The notes below the pieces were generated by a model that saw only the letters and a list, made by a program, of their open reading frames with translations, searched no databases and had not been told where the DNA came from. Made by a program: the position numbers and the translations under genes. Positions 57,009-64,000 of a stretch of 64,000 nucleotides of DNA are shown here, piece by piece (position 1 is the stretch's first letter; the number at the start of each line of letters is the position of its first letter). This DNA is from Weissella confusa (GTDB lineage: Bacteria > Bacillota > Bacilli > Lactobacillales > Lactobacillaceae), in contig JQAY01000008.1 of the NCBI GenBank assembly GCA_001436895.1, forward strand, positions 83,858-147,857. The letters run 5' to 3'.

Positions 57009-57036
57009 TTGACTTCTTCACAAGTTACCTTATAAT
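57009..57036 (+). promoter_or_regulatory. promoter of D-lactate dehydrogenase
   Basis: TTGACT, 16-base spacer, TATAAT, 36 bases before the ATG. The 160 bases upstream contain no gene. Confidence 0.8.
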
Positions 57037-57042
57037 GAATAA

Positions 57043-58068
<1,026 letters not shown>

Positions 58069-58076
58069 TCGTGATA

Positions 58077-58092
58077 ACTTACTTTAAGTAAG
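58077..58092. promoter_or_regulatory. operator-like inverted repeat (or weak ldhD terminator)
   Basis: ACTTACTTTAAGTAAG, nearly identical to 63025-63040. It could be a regulator site for the EIIC-like gene or a weak hairpin after ldhD. Confidence 0.4.
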
Positions 58093-58207
58093 AAATTATT
58101 TTATTGTTTATCCTCCTTCAAATAACTCATTTGACGTTGTGAGATTCGCTAAGTGAGTAACTATTTGGTGCGAGAGACGTTTGGTTTGAAAGGTATAATT
58201 TAATATT

Positions 58208-59347
58208 ATGACGAGCGAATTTTTTGACGGCTCATACGAGCTAAAGTTAAAGGATTTCTTCTTCAAGGTACTTTCTGGTTCAGCCCAAGGTATCTTGATT
58301 GGTGTTTTGCCATCAGCCGTTATGAAGTACATCTTGAAGATGTTCGGAACGGCACAATGGGCGCTTGATTTGTCAGCTATTTTGACGCTGTTCTCATCAT
58401 TCATTCCATTGTTGATTGGTGTCGCAATTGCTATGCAATTCCGTATGAAGGCGCTTGATGTTGGTGTTATGGCCATTGCGGTTGGTGCTGCTTCAGGATC
58501 AATCAAGTGGGCTGTTGCACCAAAGGGCTTCGTAAACCCAATTACGGGTGCACCACAAGTTGGTAATGTTTACATTGCTGCTGGTGCCGGTGACGTTATC
58601 AACGCCATTATCGTTGCTGCGGTTGCAGTATTGGTAATCTGGTTGGTATCACGTTACCTAGCCGGATTTGGTTCAGTTGCTATCATCTTGAGCCCAATCG
58701 TAATCGGTGGTGGTGTTGCTTTGTTCGGTCGCGCTATCGCACCTTACGTTGCTTACATCACGACTTGGGTTGGTGACGCTGTTCGTTTGGCTACTGACTT
58801 GCAACCATTGCCAATGTCAATTGCCATTGCAATGGCCTTCTCATTCATCATCATCACGCCAATCTCAACGGTTGGTATTGCCTTGGCAATCACGTTGTCA
58901 GGTTTGGGTGCTGGTGCTGCCGGAGCCGGTGTTGTTGCAACGACGGTTATCTTGTTGATTAACTCATGGAAGGTTAACAAGAAGGGAACGACGGTTGCTA
59001 TCTTCTTGGGTGCTATGAAGGGTATGATGCCTTCAGTATTTAAGAAGCCAGTTATGATTTTGGCCTTCTTGGTTGCCGCAGCAATTACGGCTATCCCAGT
59101 TGCTTTGTTCAACGTTCAAGGAACGCCAACTTCAGCCGGATTCGGTTGGATCGGAATGGTTTCACCATTGCAATCAATGTTTACGTTTGACGCTGCTGAA
59201 GCTGAAATCGTTAAGCACACGATCAACTTTGTTCAATTCTTGATTGTTTGGTTCATCGTGCCAGCTATTGCTGGTTTCGTAGTCGACTTCTTGTTTGCTA
59301 AGATTTTGAAGTTGTACTCACCATCAGACTTTGAGCAAGAAATGTAA
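58208..59347 (+). CDS. PTS EIIC-like membrane protein (PTS_EIIC_2 type)
   Basis: A 379-residue protein with ten or so hydrophobic segments, similar in style to the PTS_EIIC_2/PfoR group (GSAQGILIGVLPSAV near 23; GAGAAGAGVVATTV near 235). No EIIA or EIIB domain is attached; an orphan EIIB-like gene lies 148 bases downstream on the same strand after a terminator. Substrate unknown. The ATG at 58208 has no ribosome site; TATAAT lies at 58194-58199, so the mRNA may be leaderless. Confidence 0.75.
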   Translation: MTSEFFDGSYELKLKDFFFKVLSGSAQGILIGVLPSAVMKYILKMFGTAQWALDLSAILTLFSSFIPLLIGVAIAMQFRMKALDVGVMAIAVGAASGSIKWAVAPKGFVNPITGAPQVGNVYIAAGAGDVINAIIVAAVAVLVIWLVSRYLAGFGSVAIILSPIVIGGGVALFGRAIAPYVAYITTWVGDAVRLATDLQPLPMSIAIAMAFSFIIITPISTVGIALAITLSGLGAGAAGAGVVATTVILLINSWKVNKKGTTVAIFLGAMKGMMPSVFKKPVMILAFLVAAAITAIPVALFNVQGTPTSAGFGWIGMVSPLQSMFTFDAAEAEIVKHTINFVQFLIVWFIVPAIAGFVVDFLFAKILKLYSPSDFEQEM

Positions 59348-59359
59348 TCATAAATAATT

Positions 59360-59400
59360 AATGCCACGCATCTCGATTCGAAATGCGTGGCATTTTTTTG
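59360..59400 (+). terminator. EIIC-like gene terminator
   Basis: AATGCCACGCAT with ATGCGTGGCATT, then T-run. Confidence 0.92.
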
Positions 59401-59495
59401 CATATTTCACCCACATTCTGACAATGCTTCTTGCGTGAGTTAATCAAATGCTAAGTCTAAAATGGAAGTAGATAATTGGAAGGGTGAAAGGTGAC

Positions 59496-59849
59496 ATGGA
59501 GAAGTATGATTCATTAGCGACGGCGATTATTCGCAACGTGGGTGGTGCAGGAAACGTTAATAAGGTTATTCACTGTGTCACACGACTTCGCTTCTATTTA
59601 AAGGACCCTAGCATGGCGAATACGGGCGCTTTGATGAAACTTGATAAAGTAGCAGGAGCCGTCTATAACGAACCGCTACGGCAATATCAGGTTGTTATAG
59701 GCCCACGAGTAGCTGATGTATATGATGTTGTTGTTGATCAGCTGGGGGATGGGGTGACGGACCCTGAAGAAACCCATGAAGCAACGCTGCTTGGCGTTGA
59801 GCCGATAGAGCCGCATCGCTCGTTGTTGCAACGACTGTTTAGAAAATGA
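59496..59849 (+). CDS. stand-alone PTS EIIB domain protein
   Basis: A 117-residue protein consisting of one glucose/beta-glucoside-type EIIB domain. The phosphorylation-site motif HCVTRLRFYLKD near residue 27 has the active cysteine, and AGAVYNEPLRQYQVVIGP follows as in BglF-type EIIB. Usually this domain is fused to EIIC and EIIA; here nothing of either is attached, and the tail (EPHRSLLQRLFRK) is basic. It may be a remnant or a trans-acting phosphocarrier. ATG 59496 chosen next to AAAGGTG. Confidence 0.78.
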   Translation: MEKYDSLATAIIRNVGGAGNVNKVIHCVTRLRFYLKDPSMANTGALMKLDKVAGAVYNEPLRQYQVVIGPRVADVYDVVVDQLGDGVTDPEETHEATLLGVEPIEPHRSLLQRLFRK

Positions 59850-59853
59850 AACA

Positions 59854-59890
59854 AAAAAAGACCTCTAGGACGAATCCTAGAGGTCTTTTT
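59854..59890. terminator. bidirectional terminator
   Basis: AAAGACCTCTAGGA with TCCTAGAGGTCTTT around CGAA, between convergent EIIB and rpmF. Confidence 0.92.
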
Positions 59891-59898
59891 GTCGCTAA

Positions 59899-60072
59899 TT
59901 ACTTAGGTGAAACAACTTGCTTACCCTTGTATGAACCATCAGCGGCCACGTGGTGGTTACGTACGTAAACACCGTTTTCGTTCATGTGGATAGCAGGCGT
60001 CTTAAGTCCGCCTTGACCACCGCGACGTGAGCGCTTTGCGTTCTTTGAAGTCTTACGTGCAGGAACTGCCAT
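59899..60072 (-). CDS. rpmF: 50S ribosomal protein L32 (cysteine-free form)
   Basis: A 57-residue protein beginning MAVPARKTSKNAKRSRRGG, the L32 signature. The zinc-ribbon cysteines of many L32 proteins are absent; the middle reads HMNENGVYVRNHHVAADG. GGGAGG precedes the ATG on the minus strand. It stands alone, as is common. Confidence 0.9.
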   Translation of the reverse strand: MAVPARKTSKNAKRSRRGGQGGLKTPAIHMNENGVYVRNHHVAADGSYKGKQVVSPK

Positions 60073-60244
60073 AGATATATCCTCCCTTACACCGCCGTGT
60101 AGAAAGTAGGCAGTGTTTATTAATAATCGATTATTTTTTCAACTGTTCTAAATTACATTATTTTTTGGAAGTTGTCAAGGGGTCATACCCAAAACACGGA
60201 AAGTTCACAATTTGTTCAAACCGCGTCATTTCGGGCTTTGACGG

Positions 60245-60273
60245 TTTACAAAAGATACTTTTAGTAAGATAAT
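60245..60273 (+). promoter_or_regulatory. promoter of mntH-uspA
   Basis: TTTACA, 17-base spacer, GATAAT. The spacer has an AAAAG/CTTTT inverted repeat around ATA, but not the palindrome of the manganese ABC promoter. Confidence 0.6.
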
Positions 60274-60308
60274 GAGTCGTACCAAAAAACAAGGAGGCAT
60301 ATTTACTG

Positions 60309-61679
60309 ATGAGCGAAAATTCAGTAAAGGATCCGGCAGACGTAAACGCACAAGCGTCTGGTGGTCCAAGTTTGGCGGAAATCAACAGCACAGTGGAAGT
60401 TCCACAAGGCGGCGGATTTTTGCGTAAGTTGATGGCCTGGAGTGGGCCAGGAGCGTTGGTTGCTGTGGGTTACATGGACCCAGGTAATTGGATTACATCA
60501 ATCGTTGGTGGTGCACAATACCACTACCTATTGATGTCTGTGATCTTAGTGTCTAGTTTAATTGCGATGTTGTTGCAGTATATGGCGGCTAAACTAGGAA
60601 TTGTGGCTCAGAAAGACCTGGCCCAAATGACACGTGACTCTACTAATCAATTCGTTGGATATATTCTATGGATTATGACTGAACTTGCAATCATGGCAAC
60701 CGAAATGGCCGAAGTTATCGGTGCAGCGATTGCCATCCACTTGCTGTTCGGTTTGCCATTGCTATGGGGTGTCATCATTACTGCCCTAGACGTTTTGCTA
60801 TTATTGCTATTGATGAAGTTAGGGTTCCGTAAGATTGAAGCAATCGTTGTCACGTTGATTGCGGTTATCTTGCTTGTCTTCCTATACATGGCGGTCTTGG
60901 CTAAGCCTGATATGGGTGAAGTTGCCGTGAACTTGGTGCCACACAGTGACATCTTGAAGCACGGACAATTGATGTTGGCTCTTGGTATCGTTGGTGCCAC
61001 AGTTATGCCACACAACTTGTACTTGCACTCATCAATCTCACAAACACGTAAGATTGACCGTTCATCAAACAAGAGTATTAAGGAAGCGATTCGCTTTACG
61101 ACTTGGGATTCAAATATCCAATTGACGGGAGCGTTCGTCGTTAATTCATTGCTATTGATCGTCGGAGCAGCTTTGTTCTTCGGTCACGGCTCAGATTTGG
61201 AAGCCTTTGGTGATTTGTTCAACGCCTTGAACAACAAGGAAATCGTTGGTGCCATTGCGAGTCCTGTCTTGAGTATGTTGTTCGCGGTTGCCTTGTTGGC
61301 ATCAGGACAAAACTCAACGATTACTGGAACGTTGACTGGTCAAATCATCATGGAAGGTTACACGCACTGGCACTTGCCAATGTGGTTGCAACGTTTGCTA
61401 ACCCGTGGAATTGCGTTGATTCCGATTGTTATCTTCGCAATTGTGTTCGGAGCAACTGAAGGTGCCTTGGATAAGCTGTTGGTTTACTCACAGGTCTTCT
61501 TGTCAGTGGCTTTGCCATTCTCAATGTTCCCATTGATTTACTTTACGTCATCTAAGAAGTACATGGGTGAGTTTGTAAATCCTAAGTGGGCAACGTGGTT
61601 GGGATATGCGATTTCGGTTATCTTGACGGGATTGAACATTCAATTGATTTTCAACACGGTCGCACCGCTATTTAAGTAA
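60309..61679 (+). CDS. mntH: Nramp-family divalent metal transporter MntH
   Basis: Proton-coupled manganese importer. 456 residues with about 11 hydrophobic segments. The metal-site helices are visible: [11 protein letters not shown] near residue 53 (DPGN) and [14 protein letters not shown] near 230 (the A-x-x-M metal-selective methionine). [16 protein letters not shown] near 338 is the family transport motif. AAGGAGG precedes the ATG. uspA follows 15 bases later. Confidence 0.95.
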   Translation: MSENSVKDPADVNAQASGGPSLAEINSTVEVPQGGGFLRKLMAWSGPGALVAVGYMDPGNWITSIVGGAQYHYLLMSVILVSSLIAMLLQYMAAKLGIVAQKDLAQMTRDSTNQFVGYILWIMTELAIMATEMAEVIGAAIAIHLLFGLPLLWGVIITALDVLLLLLLMKLGFRKIEAIVVTLIAVILLVFLYMAVLAKPDMGEVAVNLVPHSDILKHGQLMLALGIVGATVMPHNLYLHSSISQTRKIDRSSNKSIKEAIRFTTWDSNIQLTGAFVVNSLLLIVGAALFFGHGSDLEAFGDLFNALNNKEIVGAIASPVLSMLFAVALLASGQNSTITGTLTGQIIMEGYTHWHLPMWLQRLLTRGIALIPIVIFAIVFGATEGALDKLLVYSQVFLSVALPFSMFPLIYFTSSKKYMGEFVNPKWATWLGYAISVILTGLNIQLIFNTVAPLFK

Positions 61680-61694
61680 TAGGAGACGAAACTT

Positions 61695-62132
61695 ATGGTA
61701 GAAGCAAAGCATTTCAAGCACGTATTGGCAGCTGTCGATGACTCAGAACTTGGTCAATTGGCCTTGGTGAACGCAATTCACCAAGCGCAAGAAGATGGTT
61801 CTAAGTTGACGATTTTGTCAGTATTTGAAGCTGATCAAATGAATGTGTTCGATTACTTTTCAAAGGAAAAGAACGCAGCAGCTCGCGAAGATGTTGAACA
61901 GGCATTGGAGCGTTACCGCCAAGTGGCAGTTGATGCCGGTGTTCCAAACATTGAGACGCTTTTGTCTGAAGGTGAGCCAGGTGAGGTTATCGTCAAGGAT
62001 GTGATTCCTTCAATTAACCCCGACATGGTTGTGATTGGATCACACTCACAAAAGGGTGCTGAGAAGTACTTCGGTTCGCAATCAAGCTATGTGGCTAATA
62101 ATGCCCCAATCACAGTGATGATTGTTCGTTAA
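61695..62132 (+). CDS. universal stress protein UspA
   Basis: A 145-residue UspA-fold protein: HVLAAVDDSELGQLAL at the N-terminus and VIGSHSQKGAEKYFGSQSSYV near the C-terminus, which is the nucleotide-binding loop region with a slightly altered GxxG. In many lactobacilli a usp gene follows mntH. Same operon; the partner role is not known. Confidence 0.9.
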   Translation: MVEAKHFKHVLAAVDDSELGQLALVNAIHQAQEDGSKLTILSVFEADQMNVFDYFSKEKNAAAREDVEQALERYRQVAVDAGVPNIETLLSEGEPGEVIVKDVIPSINPDMVVIGSHSQKGAEKYFGSQSSYVANNAPITVMIVR

Positions 62133-62140
62133 TAAAGATT

Positions 62141-62176
62141 AAAAGAGAATTGCTAGTTTTAGCGGTTCTCTTTTTT
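62141..62176 (+). terminator. terminator of mntH-uspA
   Basis: AAAAGAGAATTGCTA with TAGCGGTTCTCTTTT, including G-U pairs, then T-run. Confidence 0.85.
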
Positions 62177-62267
62177 CATATCCTCTTTTTCGGCTGACAA
62201 TGCATGTGCTTTACTGTACAATAGTTAGCGTTATAAAAATATTTGGGATATTTTTTGGGAGGCAGTA

Positions 62268-62732
62268 ATGGAGCTTTTAAGCGAGTATATCGATGCGTAT
62301 TTGTCGACTCTGAAATACTTGGATGAAGTTGTTTCTGAGCCAGCGGCGGATTACGGACTATCATTCGAACAATACTTGATTATGCATAGCATTGCACAAC
62401 AAGATGGCCTGACGTTGACGGATGTCGTTGAACGTCGCCATGTGACCCGTGCGGCTGTGTCACGACAAATCAAGATGTTACTTAAGAAGGAGTTCATCTA
62501 CCAGGAACCGGATACAGCTGATCGACGCCGAATGTTGTTGCATTTAACGGTGACGGGTCGTGAAGTTGAAGCAATCGTAACGAAGCGCGTTGAGAATCGT
62601 TTCGATGGTTGGGTACAAGCTTTTGGGGAAGAGCAAGCCCACAAGGTATTGGCGTTTATTCGTCAATTCGATGATAAGGTCGTGTCAAAGACAAAGGCCA
62701 AGATTAAAGCGCGCAATTTAGACGAGCGTTAA
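62268..62732 (+). CDS. MarR-family transcriptional regulator
   Basis: A 154-residue winged-helix protein. TLTDVVERRHVTRAAVSRQIKML (positions about 50-72) is the recognition helix region, and DRRRMLLHLTVTGREVEA is the wing, both typical of MarR. No conserved cysteine is evident at the N-terminus for OhrR-type sensing. TTGGGAGG precedes the ATG. Possible targets include the gene at 63089, whose promoter carries an inverted repeat. Confidence 0.88.
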   Translation: MELLSEYIDAYLSTLKYLDEVVSEPAADYGLSFEQYLIMHSIAQQDGLTLTDVVERRHVTRAAVSRQIKMLLKKEFIYQEPDTADRRRMLLHLTVTGREVEAIVTKRVENRFDGWVQAFGEEQAHKVLAFIRQFDDKVVSKTKAKIKARNLDER

Positions 62733-62735
62733 GAC

Positions 62736-62776
62736 GAAAACGACCAGGTTTGAGGGGACTTGGTCGTTTTCTTTTT
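62736..62776 (+). terminator. marR terminator
   Basis: GAAAACGACCAGGT with ACTTGGTCGTTTTC, then T-run. Confidence 0.9.
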
Positions 62777-62824
62777 GGACTTGAAATCGATAGAGTGTGT
62801 GTTGTATGATATAGAAGTTGATTT

Positions 62825-62896
62825 TGGGCATTAGCCAAGCGGTAAGGCAACGGTTTCTGGTACCGTCATGCACTGGTTCGAATCCAGTATGCCCAG
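62825..62896 (+). tRNA. tRNA-Gln (anticodon CTG)
   Basis: Cloverleaf read by eye: acceptor TGGGCAT/ATGCCCA with discriminator G, D stem GCC/GGC, anticodon stem ACGGT/ACCGT with loop TTCTGGT (CTG), T arm ACTGG-TTCGAAT-CCAGT. The CCA end is not encoded. It reads CAG, a minor glutamine codon in this window. Confidence 0.9.
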
Positions 62897-62906
62897 TTGA
62901 ATAAGT

Positions 62907-62958
62907 TTGAGAACGTTGATACGTCGGCTTTTTGCTTGACGGATCAACGTTTTCTTTT
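62907..62958 (+). terminator. tRNA-Gln terminator
   Basis: AGAACGTTGATACGTC with GACGGATCAACGTTTTCT, one mismatch, then T-run. Confidence 0.8.
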
Positions 62959-62980
62959 TGCAGTCGGAAATTTATAGACC

Positions 62981-63041
62981 TTGCGCTTTTGGCGTGATTT
63001 CAGTAGGATTTAGGTTGTCTTTCAACTTACTTTAAGTTAGT
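62981..63041 (+). promoter_or_regulatory. promoter and operator-like repeat of VOC gene
   Basis: TTGCGC (62981-62986), 17-base spacer, TAGGAT (63004-63009). The inverted repeat AACTTACTTTAAGTTAGTT (63024-63042) covers the region just after the start site, a repressor position. Confidence 0.6.
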
Positions 63042-63088
63042 TTGGTGATGAAGGGCGAGACGCGTGCATTTAGAGAAGGGGAAAATAA

Positions 63089-63910
63089 ATGGCAGACGTT
63101 ACGTATAAGATTACGCATCTCACGGTGCAGGGAGCAAACAAACAGGCAATGCGCCTGTTTTATCGTGATGTTTTGGGGCTGATTGAACAGGAAGTTGCAG
63201 AGAACGAATTTTCATATGCATTTACAGCTGACGAAATGCCGTTTTTAACTATTGTATTTGGTGGTAAGGCGCCTACTGAAAAGCGTGGTGGCTTATATCA
63301 TTTCGCGATTCTATTACCAGACACTGGTAGCTTAGCAACTTTAATTAACCGTTTGATTCAGTTGCAGTACCCAATGGGAGCTGGTGATCATCACGTTAGC
63401 GAGGCATTCTATTTGAATGATCCAGATGGCAACGGCATTGAATTGTATCACGACCGGCCAAAGGAAAATTGGCGCTGGGATAATGGCATTGTGACAATGG
63501 GGACGGCGAATGTCGATGTTCAGGCATTGCTTGAACATAAAAATGACACGTGGACCGGCTTTCCAGTTGGGGCGATAATTGGGCACGTCCATTTTGTGGG
63601 TGATAGCTTAACAAAGGGGGATGACTTTTTTGTTAAGTTGCTGAATATGGACACCACGTATGTGATTACGGACAACGCACATTTCTATTCACATAATCAT
63701 TATCACCACCATCATGCATACAATATATGGTTAGGAAATGGTGTTAAAATGCGTCAAGAAAATGAAATCGGTCTCGTTGACTGGCAAGTTTTGGTGGACG
63801 AGACATATTTTAACGAGCTGACGCAACGTGCAGGTCACAAGTTATTGGATGAATCAACATTGCTAATTGATGATCCGTTTGGAAACACATTGATTGTAGA
63901 AAAGTTTTAA
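63089..63910 (+). CDS. VOC-family protein, catechol-2,3-dioxygenase/CatE-like
   Basis: A 273-residue protein with two vicinal-oxygen-chelate modules. The first has ITHLTVQGANKQAMRLFYRDVLGL and YLNDPDGNGIELYHDRP; the second has IIGHVHFVG and IDDPFGNTLIVEKF. Conserved His and Glu residues for a divalent metal are present (HLTV, HVHF, GIELY). A cluster of histidines, HNHYHHHHAYN, occurs near residue 205. Such proteins degrade catechols or quinone-type compounds or bind other ligands; substrate unknown. GAAGGGG precedes the ATG. Regulation by the inverted repeat and perhaps the upstream MarR is inferred. Confidence 0.8.
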   Translation: MADVTYKITHLTVQGANKQAMRLFYRDVLGLIEQEVAENEFSYAFTADEMPFLTIVFGGKAPTEKRGGLYHFAILLPDTGSLATLINRLIQLQYPMGAGDHHVSEAFYLNDPDGNGIELYHDRPKENWRWDNGIVTMGTANVDVQALLEHKNDTWTGFPVGAIIGHVHFVGDSLTKGDDFFVKLLNMDTTYVITDNAHFYSHNHYHHHHAYNIWLGNGVKMRQENEIGLVDWQVLVDETYFNELTQRAGHKLLDESTLLIDDPFGNTLIVEKF

Positions 63911-63946
63911 TTATGCACAAAGCGCCTGGAACGTATATCAGTTCCA

Positions 63947-64000
63947 TGAACTGAACCCCGAAAATTGGAGTGACGTTTAAGCGGCTAACTGGTCGGAAAG
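63947..64000. mobile_element. probable left end of an IS3-family element
   Basis: TGAACTGAACCCCGAAAATT at 63947-63966 followed by GGAG resembles the terminal inverted repeat of IS3/IS150-group elements (TGnACTGnCCCCnAAAAnTTGGA). The transposase lies beyond the window. It cuts the terminator of the VOC gene (hairpin arm at 63918-63934). Confidence 0.5.

Overview
The window is a chromosomal stretch of a Gram-positive lactic acid bacterium, most likely Weissella (W. confusa/cibaria group); this is inferred from content, not from a database match. The signs are a large GH70 dextransucrase with a KxYKxGKxW signal peptide, a D-lactate dehydrogenase, a class II (B12-dependent) ribonucleotide reductase, pyruvate oxidase under a cre site, mid-40s GC by eye with heavy TTG/CAA codon use, and Firmicutes gene orders (cysS..mrnC-rlmB-sigma-rpmG-secE-nusG-rplK-rplA-rplJ-rplL; ecfA1-ecfA2-ecfT-truA-rplM-rpsI; uvrA..rapZ-yvcK-whiA-clpP).

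Layout. 1-3.2 kb: leftward metQ-metN-metI methionine importer behind a methionine T-box. 3.2-9.9 kb: a DUF1275 membrane protein, niacin salvage to NAD (pncB-nadE), then class II RNR followed by a DUF4430 protein and an ECF S-component, probably a cobalamin uptake pair feeding the RNR. 10-17.4 kb: cysS, a diacetyl/acetoin reductase-like SDR, and a second methionine T-box operon (MetE-like methyltransferase, an orphan MetQ-like binding protein, luxS) placed between cysS and mrnC-rlmB; then a SigH/ComX-like sigma factor. 17.4-21 kb: rpmG-secE-nusG and the L11-L1-L10-L7/L12 genes with an L10 leader. 21-27.4 kb: a beta-lactamase-fold serine hydrolase, a manganese-type ABC importer with an operator-like palindrome inside its promoter, and a type II NADH dehydrogenase with a fused membrane tail. 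27.4-31.8 kb: ECF energizing module, truA, rplM-rpsI. 32-46 kb: accessory carbohydrate and surface region with DUF805 protein, dextransucrase, MFS exporter, an LRR surface protein whose signal peptide has no standard start codon, pyruvate oxidase, a UDG-like protein, an aldo-keto reductase and a GH13 alpha-glucosidase. 46-50 kb: HerA-like ATPase, PAP2 phosphatase, small membrane proteins, DHA2 drug exporter. 50-59.4 kb: uvrA, rapZ-yvcK-whiA, CtsR-type clpP, D-lactate dehydrogenase, an EIIC-like permease. 59.4-64 kb: orphan EIIB, L32, mntH-uspA, marR, tRNA-Gln, a VOC/dioxygenase-like protein, and a probable IS3-family end that cuts a terminator.

How the genes work together. Methionine starvation should induce uptake (MetQNI, possibly a second binding protein) and homocysteine recycling (LuxS) plus methylation (MetE-like) through two T-boxes that both carry an AUG specifier. 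B12 uptake probably serves the adjacent RNR and may use the EcfA1A2T module 18 kb away. Two manganese importers (ABC and Nramp) fit a manganese-rich, catalase-poor lifestyle together with pyruvate oxidase. Dextransucrase makes dextran and the GH13 enzyme may digest short gluco-oligosaccharides.

No CRISPR array, prophage or complete defence island is visible. The least explained items are the HerA-like ATPase, the startless LRR gene, the absence of lipobox cysteines in all four exported binding-type proteins, and the short-ORF leaders.
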